This document shows, in pieces, positions 45,492 to 54,734 of a stretch of 64,000 bases of DNA (position 1 is the stretch's first letter; each line of letters opens with the position of its first letter). The stretch is from Stigmatella aurantiaca (GTDB taxonomy: Bacteria > Myxococcota > Myxococcia > Myxococcales > Myxococcaceae): NCBI RefSeq assembly GCF_900109545.1, contig NZ_FOAP01000025.1, positions 1 through 64,000 on the forward strand, read 5' to 3'. Position numbers and translations under genes: made by a program. Below the pieces are notes generated by a model that saw only the letters and a program-made list of their open reading frames with translations, had not been told where the DNA came from and did not search any database.

Positions 45492-48400
45492 ATGAACTTC
45501 ACCGATCTCTTCATCCGGCGTCCCGTGGTGGCGCTGGTGGTCAACCTGCTCATCATCATCGCGGGTCTCCAGGCCATTCAGTCGCTCAACGTGCGGCAGT
45601 ACCCGCGCAGCGAGAACGCCGACATCGTCGTGACGACGGCCTATATCGGCGCCAGCGCGGAGCTGGTCCGGGGCTTCATCACCACGCCCCTGGAGCGCGT
45701 CATCGCCTCCGCGGACGGCATCGACTACGTCGAGTCCCAGAGCGCGCAGGGGGTGTCCACCATCCGCGCCCGGCTCAAGCTCAACTACGACTCCAACCGC
45801 GCGCTCAGCGAGATCAGCTCCAAGGTCGACCAGGTGCGCGGCGACCTGCCCCCCGAATCCCAGGTCCCCGTGCTCAGCATCGAGTCCGCGGACAGCCAGG
45901 CCGCCATGGCCTACCTCAACTTCTCCTCCGATTTCCTGAAGCAGAACGAAATCACCGACTACCTCGTGCGGGTGGTGCAGCCGCGGCTGTCCGCCATCGA
46001 GGGTGTGCAGCGCGCGGACATCCTCGGGGCGCGCACGTTCGCGATGCGCGTGTGGCTGAAGCCGGACCGGATGGCCGCGCTCAACATCAGCCCGGCGCAG
46101 GTCCGGCAGGCGCTCGCGAGCAACAACTATCTGGCCGCGGTCGGGCAGACGAAGGGCTCGCTCGTCCAGGTGAACCTCACGGCGAACACGGACCTGCGCT
46201 CGGTAGAGGAGTTCCGGCAGCTCATCGTGCGCCGGGACGGCGGCGCGGTGGTGCGGCTCTCGGACATCGCGGACGTGGTGCTCGGGGCCGAGGATTATGA
46301 CAACGACGTCCGGGCGGGCGGGAAGGAGGCCGTGTTCATCGGCCTGTGGGTGCTGCCCCACGCCAACTCCCTGGACGTCCTGAAGCTCGTGCACGCGGAG
46401 ATGAACGCGCTGCAGAAGGAAATGCCGGAGCAGATCCAGGGGGGCATCACCTTCGATGGAACGGAGTACATCCAGGACGCCATCGATGAGGTGGTGAGCA
46501 CGCTGGTGGAGACGCTGATCATCGTCGTGGTGGTCATCTTCCTGTTCCTCGGCTCCGTGCGCTCGATTCTGGTGCCGGTGGTGGCCATCCCGGTGTCGCT
46601 CATCGGCACGGTGTTCCTGATGCAGCTCTTCGGGTTCACCGTGAACCTGCTCACCCTGCTGGCGGTGGTGCTCTCGGTGGGATTGGTGGTGGATGACGCC
46701 ATCGTCGTGGTGGAGAACGTGGAGCGCCACCTGCGCGAGGGGCTGCGGCCCGTCGAGGCCGCCCTCCGGGGAGCGCGGGAGCTGGCCGGGCCCATCATCG
46801 CGATGACCCTCACGCTCGCCGCGGTCTATGCGCCCATCGCCTTCCAGGGCGGGCTCACCGGCTCGCTGTTCCGCGAGTTCGCGCTCACGCTGGCCGGGGC
46901 GGTGACCCTGTCGGGGGTGGTGGCGCTGACGCTCTCGCCGATGATGTCCGCGGCCCTGCTGCGCGCGGGGCACGAGGACCAGGGCCTGCCGGGGTTCATC
47001 AACCGGACGTTCGAGCGCCTGCGGGCCGCGTACGCGCGTTCGTTGGACCGCGCGCTGCGCGCCCGGAGCGTGGTCTACACCGCGTGGGCGGTGCTGAGCG
47101 TGCTCGCGCTCCTCATGTTCTCGCAGTCGCCGCAGGAGCTTGCGCCCACGGAGGACCAGGGCATCGTCTTCGGCATCGTCAACACGCCGTCCAACTCCAC
47201 GTTGGATCAGCTCCTCCCGTCCGTTCAGGAGGTGCACCGGACGGTGATGGAGATGCCGGAGGCGGCCTCTACCTTCCAGATCACCAGCCCGGGCTTTGGG
47301 TTTTGGGGCCTGGAGCTGAAGCCGTGGTCGCAGCGGCAGCGCTCCGCGGCGGAGGTGCTGGCCGAGACGCAGGCGCGGGTCAGCGCCATCCCGGGCATTC
47401 AGACCTTCCCCATCCTGCCCTCGGCGCTGCCAGGCGGCGGCAACTTCCCGGTGGAGTTCGTCATCGCCTCCACGGCGGAGGCGGAGGAACTGCTGGGGTT
47501 CGCGCAGCAGCTCCAGGAGAAGGCGGCCCAGAGCGGGCTGTTCGCCTTCCCGCCGCTCATCGACGTGAAGATCGACCAGCCCCAGTCTCAGGTCGAGATC
47601 GACCGCGAGAAGGTGGCGCAGCTGGGGCTGAACCTCACCACGGTGGGGCAGGACCTGAGCGCGGCGGTGGGCGGCAACTTCGTCAACCGGTTCAACATCG
47701 CCGGGCGCAGCTACAAGGTCATTCCCCAGGTGCTCCGGGTGTCCCGGCTCAACCCCGAGCAGTTGAAGGACATTCATGTGACGGGCCCCAACGGCCAGCT
47801 CGTGGCGCTCTCCTCCATCGCCTCCATCCGGGACACGGTGGCGCCCCGGTCGCTCAACCGCTTCCAGCAGCTCAACGCGGTGAAGCTGAGCGGCGTGGCC
47901 ATCCGGCCGTTGGATGAGGCGCTCACCTACCTGGAGACGGAGGCGTCCCGGATTCTGCCCAAGGGCTACAGCATCGATTACACGGGCGAGTCGCGGCAGC
48001 TGCGCGTGGAGGGCAACAAATTCCTCCCGGCGTTCCTGCTCGCGGTGGTGCTCATCTTCCTGGTGCTCGCGGCCCAGTTCAACAGCTTCCGGGATCCGCT
48101 CATCATCCTCGCGGGGTCCGTGCCGTTGGCGCTCTTCGGGTCGCTGCTGACCACGTTCCTGAAGATGCCGAACCCGAACATGACGTTCTTCACCGATGGG
48201 TTCACCACCACGCTCAACATCTACTCGCAGGTGGGGCTGGTGACCCTGATGGGGCTCATCGCGAAGAACGGGATTCTCATCGTCGACTTCGCCAACCGGC
48301 TCCAGGAGGAGGGCCACACGAAGCTTGAGGCCGTGAGGGAGGCTGCCTCCGAGCGCCTCCGTCCGATTCTGATGACGACCGTGGCGACGGTCGCGGGCCA

Positions 48401-48608
48401 CTTCCCGCTCGTCCTGGTGGAGGGGCCGGGCGCGGCGGCGCGCAACAGCATCGGGCTCGTGCTGGTGACCGGCATGGCCATTGGGACGATCTTCACGCTC
48501 TTCTTCGTCCCGGCGATTTACCTCCTCATCGCCCGGACGCGTACGGTGCCCGCCGGCAGCGAGGCGCCGCTGCTCGTCTCAACGCCCGCGCCTCAACAGG
48601 GACACTGA
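45492..48608 (+). CDS. RND family multidrug-type efflux permease
   Basis: 1038 residues, typical of the HAE-1 group. Twelve spans with two large periplasmic loops, starting MNFTDLFIRRPVVALVVNLL. The proton-relay Asp pair is in VGLVVDDAIVVVENVERHLR (TM4), and the second half has GLIAKNGILIVDFANR. Forms a trimeric proton-driven pump with the adaptor upstream. Substrates cannot be inferred. No TolC-like gene or local TetR/MarR repressor is present. Confidence 0.95.
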   Translation: MNFTDLFIRRPVVALVVNLLIIIAGLQAIQSLNVRQYPRSENADIVVTTAYIGASAELVRGFITTPLERVIASADGIDYVESQSAQGVSTIRARLKLNYDSNRALSEISSKVDQVRGDLPPESQVPVLSIESADSQAAMAYLNFSSDFLKQNEITDYLVRVVQPRLSAIEGVQRADILGARTFAMRVWLKPDRMAALNISPAQVRQALASNNYLAAVGQTKGSLVQVNLTANTDLRSVEEFRQLIVRRDGGAVVRLSDIADVVLGAEDYDNDVRAGGKEAVFIGLWVLPHANSLDVLKLVHAEMNALQKEMPEQIQGGITFDGTEYIQDAIDEVVSTLVETLIIVVVVIFLFLGSVRSILVPVVAIPVSLIGTVFLMQLFGFTVNLLTLLAVVLSVGLVVDDAIVVVENVERHLREGLRPVEAALRGARELAGPIIAMTLTLAAVYAPIAFQGGLTGSLFREFALTLAGAVTLSGVVALTLSPMMSAALLRAGHEDQGLPGFINRTFERLRAAYARSLDRALRARSVVYTAWAVLSVLALLMFSQSPQELAPTEDQGIVFGIVNTPSNSTLDQLLPSVQEVHRTVMEMPEAASTFQITSPGFGFWGLELKPWSQRQRSAAEVLAETQARVSAIPGIQTFPILPSALPGGGNFPVEFVIASTAEAEELLGFAQQLQEKAAQSGLFAFPPLIDVKIDQPQSQVEIDREKVAQLGLNLTTVGQDLSAAVGGNFVNRFNIAGRSYKVIPQVLRVSRLNPEQLKDIHVTGPNGQLVALSSIASIRDTVAPRSLNRFQQLNAVKLSGVAIRPLDEALTYLETEASRILPKGYSIDYTGESRQLRVEGNKFLPAFLLAVVLIFLVLAAQFNSFRDPLIILAGSVPLALFGSLLTTFLKMPNPNMTFFTDGFTTTLNIYSQVGLVTLMGLIAKNGILIVDFANRLQEEGHTKLEAVREAASERLRPILMTTVATVAGHFPLVLVEGPGAAARNSIGLVLVTGMAIGTIFTLFFVPAIYLLIARTRTVPAGSEAPLLVSTPAPQQGH

Positions 48609-48641
48609 TAGGCTGAGGGCGACTCGGAGCGAGGAGCCAGG

Positions 48642-49112
48642 ATGAACAGTCTCCCGTCGTTGGCCGTGCTGGTGTCGTGTGGTGTCCTGGGGTGTGCCCA
48701 CACCCCCTCGGTGCCCGTCCGCCATGTGGTGAGCAGCGCGGACGCGCCGGCCTTCCTCCTGCCGGGAGGCAAGGGCACCGCGCGCCTGCTGGTCAACGCG
48801 GAGACCGGGGCGAGCGCGGCATCGTTGGGCATCCTGGAGCTCCAGGCAGGCGCCGGGGTGCCCGAGCACGTCCATGAGCACAGCGTGGAGATGCTCTACG
48901 TCGAGGAAGGCCACGTGGAGATGTCCATCGAAGGCCGCGCGCTGTCCGTGCAGCCAGGGGATGCGGTCTATATCCCCGCAGGCGTCCGCCACCTCGCGCG
49001 CGTGCCCGAGGGCGCCCCCCGCTTCCGGGCCGTGCAGATCTACGTGGGCCCGGGCCCCGAGCAGCGCTTCCGCCAGGGCGAACCCGTGAAGGCCGCTGTC
49101 TCGCCCGAGTGA
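48642..49112 (+). CDS. Cupin-domain lipoprotein
   Basis: 156 residues. Lipobox LGC at ~18, then one cupin barrel: motif 1 PEHVHEHSVEMLYVEEGHVEM and motif 2 PGDAVYIPAGVRHLARV. The metal-ligand set His, His, Glu and His is present. It begins 33 bases after the RND permease and may be co-transcribed. Function unknown; a surface metal-binding or sensing role is possible. Confidence 0.85.
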   Translation: MNSLPSLAVLVSCGVLGCAHTPSVPVRHVVSSADAPAFLLPGGKGTARLLVNAETGASAASLGILELQAGAGVPEHVHEHSVEMLYVEEGHVEMSIEGRALSVQPGDAVYIPAGVRHLARVPEGAPRFRAVQIYVGPGPEQRFRQGEPVKAAVSPE

Positions 49113-49185
49113 GGCTTCACTGGGCGTGCGTCTGCTGGGCCCGCTCGGGCATACTCCGGGCCTCTCGCTGAACCGAGGAGTCCGC

Positions 49186-49464
49186 ATGAAGACGGCGTCC
49201 CCGTGGGTGGTGGTATCCCTCCTGTCCCTGAGCCTGGCGGCGTGTGGTGGTGCCGGGGAGGGAGAGGAAAGCATTCCGGAGGTGGAAGCCGGCTCCCAGA
49301 CGTCGGCGGCCGCAGCGGGGTGCAGCATCACCTGTGACGATGGGCGGACCGGCTATTACGCGAATGCGTCCACGCCCAACCGGTGCCTCTCCTACGCCTA
49401 CAACTTCTGTGCTCCCGTGGGAGGCACCGTGCTCGTGCCGGGCTACCCCGGGGTGTCCTGGTAG
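49186..49464 (+). CDS. Small lipoprotein of unknown function
   Basis: 92 residues from ATG 49186, with GAGGAG five bases upstream. Lipobox LAAC at ~20, an acidic linker (GEGEESIPEVEAGSQTS), then a small domain with four cysteines (GCSITCDDGRTGYYA, NRCLSYAYNFC). These probably form two disulfides. Family not recognised. Confidence 0.7.
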   Translation: MKTASPWVVVSLLSLSLAACGGAGEGEESIPEVEAGSQTSAAAAGCSITCDDGRTGYYANASTPNRCLSYAYNFCAPVGGTVLVPGYPGVSW

Positions 49465-49474
49465 CCCGCTGAGC

Positions 49475-49494
49475 CATCGCCCCTGAGGGCGGTG
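49475..49494. terminator. Hairpin between convergent small-lipoprotein and DUF2000 genes
   Basis: CATCGCCC and GGGCGGTG pair (one G-U) around a CTGA loop, ending at the base before the DUF2000 stop codon. Its position supports a bidirectional terminator. Confidence 0.5.
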
Positions 49495-49911
49495 TTACTT
49501 GTGAAGGCTCAGCCCCTTCACGGCCTTGTCGACCTGCTTGCGGTCGCCACGGACGGCGAGGCCCACCAGGTCGAGGTCCTCCGGGTTCTCCTTCCGGAAG
49601 ACCTCGCGGTTGGCCTCGTCATGGCCCGTGGAGAACATGGCGCCGACATAGACCGTGGCGGCCAGCTCCCGTTCAAGCGCCACGCGGTGCGCGTCCTGGA
49701 GTTGCGCGCGGGAGGCGCTGAAGATGAGCATCGGCTGGCCGAGCATCCGGCTGTAGCGCCGCCCTGCGGCATCTTCATAGGACTCGCCCAGGGCCTCGGG
49801 CGCCGAGGCGGTGACGCCGGAGGCCAGGAAGGCGGCGACATTCAACTTCTGCCATCCGGCGAGGTCCTCGCGCACGATGAGGGCAATCTTGGTGGTGAAC
49901 GGCTCGGGCAT
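49495..49911 (-). CDS. DUF2000 family protein
   Basis: 138 residues, cytoplasmic. KIALIVREDLAGWQKLNVAA at the N-terminus, MLIFSASRAQLQDAHRVAL in the middle and LDLVGLAVRGDRKQVDKAVK at the end match DUF2000, which shares the peptidyl-tRNA hydrolase 2 fold. Biochemical role unknown. It follows an AraC-type regulator by 27 bases on the same strand, so the regulator probably controls it. Confidence 0.82.
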   Translation of the reverse strand: MPEPFTTKIALIVREDLAGWQKLNVAAFLASGVTASAPEALGESYEDAAGRRYSRMLGQPMLIFSASRAQLQDAHRVALERELAATVYVGAMFSTGHDEANREVFRKENPEDLDLVGLAVRGDRKQVDKAVKGLSLHK

Positions 49912-49938
49912 GGGGGTCTCCTCTGTGGAGGAGAATCC

Positions 49939-50838
49939 TCAGCGCGGGAGCCCCTGCCCGTCTGGAACGTTTGTGCACAGGGCGCGGTAGGCCGCCGGGG
50001 TGAGGCCGAACGCCCGGCGGAACCAGCGGCCCAGGTGGCTCTGGTCGGCGAACCCCACGGAGGCCGCGACGTCCGCGGGGGCCTCCCCGGCCGCGAGCCG
50101 CTGGCGCGCGGCGGAGAGGCGAAGCTGGACGAGGTAGGCATGTGGCGGCAGCCCGTAGGCCGAGCGAAACGCCCGGGAGAGCTGGAACCGGTCCGCCCCA
50201 CACAGCCGGGACAACTCGTCGAGCCCGAGGTCCTGCTCCATCCGCTCCCACAGCAGGTCGCGGGCCCGGCGGGCGGCGCGGGTGGCCGCCTCCCCCGTGC
50301 GCAGCACCACCGAGGCTCCGAGGTGTGGGTTGAGCGAGGCGGCCAGCGCATCGAGCGCCTCGTCTCGCGCGAGCCGGGACTCGGGGGCGTGAAGCCTCCA
50401 GAACGCCTGGCGGATGGTGGCCGCCAGGTGGGGCTCGTCCTTGAGGGTGGTGCTGAAGCCCGCCTGGCGGTCCGGAAAGCGGCCGTCGGCTGCCCGGCTG
50501 CACGTCTCGGCCAGCCAGGACGGCGGCAGGTAGAGCATCAGATAGGTGAAGCCCGCCGCCTCCGGGGCGTTTCCGTCATGGGTCTCGCCGGGCTCGATGA
50601 GGATGGCGCGTCCAGGCGTGCTGCGGTGGAGCGCGCGGCGGCACGAGAACTCCTGGAGCCCCTGCTCCGTCACGCCCACGAGGTACGCGTCGTGGAAGTG
50701 CGGATCATAGGCGTGGCCCGTGAAGTGGGCCCGGATGGTCTCGATGCCCGTGGCCCCATCCCGCGTGACATCGACCCAGTTGCGGCTGGGCCGGGAAGCA
50801 CGGGCACGCTCCAGGGAGGGTGATCGCGGTCCGGACAT
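49939..50838 (-). CDS. AraC family transcriptional regulator
   Basis: 299 residues from ATG 50838. N-terminal AraC cupin sensing domain (HFHDAYLVGVTEQGLQEFSC, IEPGETHDGNAPEA). The C-terminal double helix-turn-helix has LDELSRLCGADRFQLSRAFR and PADVAASVGFADQSHLGRWF. In this subgroup the partner gene is usually the adjacent one, here the DUF2000 gene. Effector unknown. Confidence 0.9.
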   Translation of the reverse strand: MSGPRSPSLERARASRPSRNWVDVTRDGATGIETIRAHFTGHAYDPHFHDAYLVGVTEQGLQEFSCRRALHRSTPGRAILIEPGETHDGNAPEAAGFTYLMLYLPPSWLAETCSRAADGRFPDRQAGFSTTLKDEPHLAATIRQAFWRLHAPESRLARDEALDALAASLNPHLGASVVLRTGEAATRAARRARDLLWERMEQDLGLDELSRLCGADRFQLSRAFRSAYGLPPHAYLVQLRLSAARQRLAAGEAPADVAASVGFADQSHLGRWFRRAFGLTPAAYRALCTNVPDGQGLPR

Positions 50839-50882
50839 CTTGCGCCGGGACGCTACCACGGCCGTGGCGGCGGGCGGCTCCG

Positions 50883-51938
50883 CTATTGGACTCGGACGCC
50901 GGCGGAGAAGGTGTCCGTCAGCGCCCCACCCGGGTATTCCCGGGAGCTGGTCGCGGTCAGCAGGCACACGGACCCAGGGAGCGCCGAGTTGAAGAAGAAG
51001 TTGGCGAAGCACGTCGTGGTTCCGCAGGTCTGCGTGCTCGACGTCGCGTAGGTGGAGGTGCCGTTGCACGTCACCAGCAGCTTGTTGACCCAGCCTTCGT
51101 TGGTTTCGATCTGGAACTGCATCTTCTTCAAGGCGGGCATGGGCGGGAAGTTGCCCGGCGTCTGGGAGCCGGGGGCCCCCCGGGTCACGACGCCATTGTA
51201 GGCCGTGCCTCCCGAGAAGTGGGTCATGGTGAGCTTGGTGATGTACGGCCGGGGAACGTAGGTCGCGGCGGTATTCACGGTTCCGGGGCTGGGCTGGACG
51301 GTGACCGACACGGAGGAGGTGACGCTCTTGTCGGCCACCGAGGCAGTGAGGGTGAGGGCGCAGGTGCCCGCGGCGCTGCCGGTCCACGTGGTGGTGGCGG
51401 CCGAGGCATCGCTGAACGTGCCGCCGGTGCAGGTGCTGGTCCAGGCGTAGGTGATGGCCGCCCCCGTGGGGTGAACCACATCCGAGGTGAGCGTGATGGC
51501 TTCACCCGTCAGGGGATTGGCGTTGGAGGCCGTGAGCGACTTGATGATGGGCTCGAGCGTCTGCTGGCCCGGGTCCGGCGCCGGGTCCAGCATGTAGATC
51601 ATCACGGCGGAGGTGGCGCCCGCGGTGACGGTGACGTTGGCGGAGCCGGAGGCGACGGCCGACTGAGAGGGGTCGGCGGTGAAGGCCTCGGCGGTCAGCA
51701 CGTACTGACCTTCGGGAAGGGTGAGGGTGCCCTGGAAGAATTGGTTGGGAGGCGTGCGCGTGAGGGTGGCGGAGACGCCCGAGGGCTGAGCGGTGACGAC
51801 GACCCGGTCAATCTGGTCGAGCGAGAGCCCTTGGATGGTGAGCGACACGCCCGACGGAGCCGGAGTGGGCTCCGTTTCCTGGCCACAGGCCAGGAGGGTG
51901 GTGACGGCAAGCAGGGGCAGGAGTGAGGCGATTCTCAT
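50883..51938 (-). CDS. Lipoprotein with Ig-like repeats
   Basis: 351 residues. Lipobox LLAC at ~18. Residues ~28-115 form one beta-sandwich (VSLTIQGLSLDQIDRVVVTA, LPEGQYVLTAEAFTADP). Then a PKD/Ig-like module (ITYAWTSTCTGGTFSDASAA) and a C-terminal domain with paired cysteines (TQTCGTTTCFANFFFNS). No catalytic motif. Probably a surface structural or adhesive protein, of a type common in myxobacterial lipoproteomes. Confidence 0.72.
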   Translation of the reverse strand: MRIASLLPLLAVTTLLACGQETEPTPAPSGVSLTIQGLSLDQIDRVVVTAQPSGVSATLTRTPPNQFFQGTLTLPEGQYVLTAEAFTADPSQSAVASGSANVTVTAGATSAVMIYMLDPAPDPGQQTLEPIIKSLTASNANPLTGEAITLTSDVVHPTGAAITYAWTSTCTGGTFSDASAATTTWTGSAAGTCALTLTASVADKSVTSSVSVTVQPSPGTVNTAATYVPRPYITKLTMTHFSGGTAYNGVVTRGAPGSQTPGNFPPMPALKKMQFQIETNEGWVNKLLVTCNGTSTYATSSTQTCGTTTCFANFFFNSALPGSVCLLTATSSREYPGGALTDTFSAGVRVQ

Positions 51939-52247
51939 GGGGATGGGGCCTTTTCTTCACGGCAGGGCGGTAGACGGCTCCGCCAGGAGAAAGGGTGCTC
52001 TTTGGCAAAATGAAATGTCAATCACCGGACCCTGGACCAGGACAGCTTTCAGCGGAATGTCAGGGAAAGCGGGCGGGAGGGGCGCACTGGCGCGCCGCAT
52101 CATGTGGCTCATGCGTGAGAGGGTTTCCGCTGGGTGTTGGACGCCAGACAGTGGCACTCGGGGTTCGTCAAGGCGGCGGCATTCGTCCCTCCCTCGGGGA
52201 CGGAGCGGGTCAGACAGGAGGGATAGAGAGGGCACCTGGGGGCCCGC
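51939..52247. other. 309-base divergent intergenic region
   Basis: It separates the Ig-like lipoprotein gene (minus) from the haloperoxidase gene (plus). The part near 51990-52050 is less GC-rich and may hold promoters. Open frames that cross it lack coding character. I see no RNA gene or strong hairpin. Confidence 0.5.
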
Positions 52248-53804
52248 ATGTCCGGGGCCCCGTGTCAGGAGACACCCTTGGCTCACTTGCATTCGACTCC
52301 GCTCCCACGGCTTCTCGTCTTTCTCGCCGCGCTTGGGTTGTTGATTCCCTCCGCCCACGCGGAGCCCATGTTGCCGGCCCACGGCAATGCCCCCTCTGAC
52401 GCATACCGGTGGGTGGACATCGCGCTCGAAGCCACGGCCCGGGAGGTGGAGCGGCGGGGCGCGCGGCCCACGGTCATCTCCCGCTCCCACGCCATCGTGG
52501 TGACCGCCATGTTCGACGCCTGGGCGGCGTATGACGCGCGCGCCGTGGGCACCCGGCTGGGGGGCACCCTGCGCCGGCCCCCCGTGGAACGGACCCTGGC
52601 CAACAAGCGCAAGGCCATCGCCTATGCCGCCTACCGGGCCCTGGAGGAGCTCTTCCCGGAGGACTCCGCCTGGCTCGCGGACCAGATGCGGCACATGGGG
52701 TACGACCCGGACGACACCTCGACCCAGCCCTCGACCCCCCAGGGGGTGGGAAACACCGTGGCGGAGGCGCTCCTGTCCTGGCGGCGGCACGATGGCGCCA
52801 ACCAGCTGGGGGATGCGCCCGGCTCCAGCGGCCCGTACTCCGACTACACCGGGTATACCCCCGTCAATCCGCCCAACGTCATCATCGACCCGGACCGGTG
52901 GCAGCCCATCTCCTTCGAGGATGGCAACGGCGGCACCGTCACCCCCGGCTTCCTGACCCCCCACTGGTACCTGGTGAAGCCGTTCGCGCTCGCGTCCAGT
53001 GACCAGTTCCGCCCCCCGCCTCCGCCGAAGGTGGGCTCGCGCGCGCTCGCCCGGGAGGTGCGGGAGATCATCCGGTTCAACGCGAACCTCACCCCGGAGC
53101 AGAAGGCCCTCGTCGAGTTCATGCGCGACGGCCCCCGGTCCACGGCCCAGTCGGGCCACTGGCTGCGGTTCGCGCAGGACGTGTCCCGCCGCGATGGGTA
53201 CGGCCTGGACCGGGACGTGAAGCTCTTCTTCACCGTGGGCAATGCGGCCCTGGATGCCTTCATCGCCGCGTGGGAGTCCAAGCGCTTCTACGACTCCTCC
53301 CGCCCGTGGACGCTCGTCCGCTATTACCGCGAGGGCGGCGAGCTGATGGGCTGGGTGGGGCCGGGCCAGGGCGTGGACCGGATTCCCGCCGAGGAGTGGC
53401 GTCCGTATTCGCCCTCCACCTTCATCACGCCGCCGTTCCCGGGCTACGTCTCGGGCCACAGCACGGTGAGCGCCGCGTGCGCCCGGGTGCTGGAGCTGTT
53501 CACGGGCAGCGACACCTTCGGCAAGGTGGAGCACCTCACCGCCGGTGCCCTCACGGAGCCGGGTTTTGCCTGCAACATCATCCAGCAGCGCCGGGGCCGG
53601 CCCTCCAACGACACGCCCGAGGACTGCGAGGTGACCCTGGAGCTGCCGACCTTCAGCGAGACGGCGGAGCTGGCGGGCATCTCGCGGGTGATGGGCGGCT
53701 ACCACATCCAGTCGGACAACATCGCGGGCCTGGAGCTCGGACGCGACGTGGCGGACTTCCTCTGGCCCCGGGCGCGGGCGTACTGGGCCCCCGAGGCGCC
53801 CTGA
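52248..53804 (+). CDS. Vanadium-dependent haloperoxidase-like protein (PAP2 superfamily)
   Basis: 518 residues from ATG 52248. A TTG at 52278 has AGGAG six bases upstream and would make the signal peptide (LPRLLVFLAALGLLIPSAHA) begin almost at once, so it may be the true start. The vanadate-binding residues are present: Lys and Arg in ESKRFYDSSRPWT, SGHST with the acid/base His, and R...H in ISRVMGGYHIQSDN. Family members oxidise halides with peroxide or act as acid phosphatases. The protein is exported. Transcribed alone, divergent from the Ig-like lipoprotein gene. Confidence 0.86.
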   Translation: MSGAPCQETPLAHLHSTPLPRLLVFLAALGLLIPSAHAEPMLPAHGNAPSDAYRWVDIALEATAREVERRGARPTVISRSHAIVVTAMFDAWAAYDARAVGTRLGGTLRRPPVERTLANKRKAIAYAAYRALEELFPEDSAWLADQMRHMGYDPDDTSTQPSTPQGVGNTVAEALLSWRRHDGANQLGDAPGSSGPYSDYTGYTPVNPPNVIIDPDRWQPISFEDGNGGTVTPGFLTPHWYLVKPFALASSDQFRPPPPPKVGSRALAREVREIIRFNANLTPEQKALVEFMRDGPRSTAQSGHWLRFAQDVSRRDGYGLDRDVKLFFTVGNAALDAFIAAWESKRFYDSSRPWTLVRYYREGGELMGWVGPGQGVDRIPAEEWRPYSPSTFITPPFPGYVSGHSTVSAACARVLELFTGSDTFGKVEHLTAGALTEPGFACNIIQQRRGRPSNDTPEDCEVTLELPTFSETAELAGISRVMGGYHIQSDNIAGLELGRDVADFLWPRARAYWAPEAP

Positions 53805-53811
53805 GGCGCGG

Positions 53812-53842
53812 GGACGGGGCCCCGGGTTGCCGGGCCCCGTCC
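53812..53842. terminator. Strong hairpin between convergent genes
   Basis: GGACGGGGCCC (53812-53822) and GGGCCCCGTCC (53832-53842) form an 11-bp perfect stem with a nine-base loop. It lies between the haloperoxidase stop and the stop of the small minus-strand gene. Confidence 0.6.
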
Positions 53843-53847
53843 GCACT

Positions 53848-54093
53848 TCATGGGTTGGGGGAGCGCATCGACCGCCCGCCGAAGGGCGGGTCGGCCTGGA
53901 TGGCCTGGGCCAGCCGGTCCGAGAAGGCGCGTCCCTCCCGGGCGAAGGCCGCGGCCTCGTCCGGGGTCAGGCGCACGCGCACCTCGAACTGGACGATGCC
54001 GCCCACCAGCACCTCGATGGACAGCGCCCCGTCCTGGCCTCTCAGCACGCGGTACAGGAGGGGGCTCTGGAGGAGCACCTCCTCGGCGCTCAC
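53848..54093 (-). CDS. 81-residue protein coupled to the upstream lipoprotein gene
   Basis: GTG start at 54093 overlapping the upstream stop as GTGA; no ATG fits. The sequence opens SAEEVLLQSPLLYRVLRGQD and continues SIEVLVGGIVQFEVRVRLTP, then a helix with EGRAFSDRLAQAIQA. It looks like a small beta-then-helix cytoplasmic protein. Family not recognised. The four-base overlap implies co-expression with the 214-residue lipoprotein, perhaps as an immunity or accessory partner, which is speculation. Confidence 0.65.
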   Translation of the reverse strand: MSAEEVLLQSPLLYRVLRGQDGALSIEVLVGGIVQFEVRVRLTPDEAAAFAREGRAFSDRLAQAIQADPPFGGRSMRSPNP

Positions 54094-54734
54094 GGAATCT
54101 CCGCCACCTGCGTCCCGGCCACCGGGGCGTTGATGACCATCATCTCCGGCACGCCGCCGGACGTGTAGCCGCCGAACTTGAAGCAGTCCTTCTCCTCGGG
54201 CGTGGTGCACTTCCACACGCCCGGGTCCGCCTCCACCGGCAGCCGCGCGCAGACCTTCTGCGCCGCCAGGTCCAGCGTCATCATCCGCAGCGGGCCCTCG
54301 AAGTTCTGCGCGGGCAGGCCCAGCGCCTGGCCCAGCACCGCCGGATCATGCTTCCCGTCCGGCGTCTTCGCCTTCTCCACCGCGCCCTGGATGGTCGCCG
54401 CCGGCGCCGCGAACAGGTAGCAGGCCACGTCGTTGCAGCGGCCGAAGTTCTTCGCGCCCGTCTGCACCACGAACTTCTGGTAGGCGCTGTCCGTCATCAG
54501 CCACGACACCTTGCGGCCGGAGAAGTTCTTCTCCACGTGCTGATCGATGCCGTAGGGGCTCGCCATCGCGTCCGCCTGCTTGGAGATCTCCTTCTGCGTG
54601 TCATCGCAGTTCTCCACCAGGGACCCGGGGCCAGGCGCGCCCGTGTCCGGCGGCTGGGTGCCTCCCCTCATGGATGCACAGCCCACCAGGGCCGTCAGAC
54701 AGGTCATCAGCATGGCGCGGAACATCGGCTTCAT
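54090..54734 (-). CDS. Lipoprotein of unknown function
   Basis: 214 residues from ATG 54734. Lipobox VGC at ~19. The body contains ENCDDTQKEISKQADAMASP, GRCNDVACYLFAAPAATIQG and KCTTPEEKDCFKFGGYT. Six cysteines after the lipobox suggest disulfides in the periplasm. No enzyme motif recognised. Start of a two-gene unit with the 81-residue gene. Confidence 0.72.
   Translation of the reverse strand: MKPMFRAMLMTCLTALVGCASMRGGTQPPDTGAPGPGSLVENCDDTQKEISKQADAMASPYGIDQHVEKNFSGRKVSWLMTDSAYQKFVVQTGAKNFGRCNDVACYLFAAPAATIQGAVEKAKTPDGKHDPAVLGQALGLPAQNFEGPLRMMTLDLAAQKVCARLPVEADPGVWKCTTPEEKDCFKFGGYTSGGVPEMMVINAPVAGTQVAEIP

Noticed and set aside
45417-48401. Minus-strand open frame of 994 codons
   Set aside because: Mirror frame of the RND permease, rich in Arg/His/Glu, with no recognisable fold.
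44291-48608. Complete tripartite drug-efflux operon
   Set aside because: Only adaptor and permease are present. The next gene is a cupin lipoprotein, so no outer-membrane factor can be claimed.
51957-53846. Minus-strand open frame of 629 codons
   Set aside because: Mirror frame of the haloperoxidase gene, which carries the complete vanadate-binding motifs.
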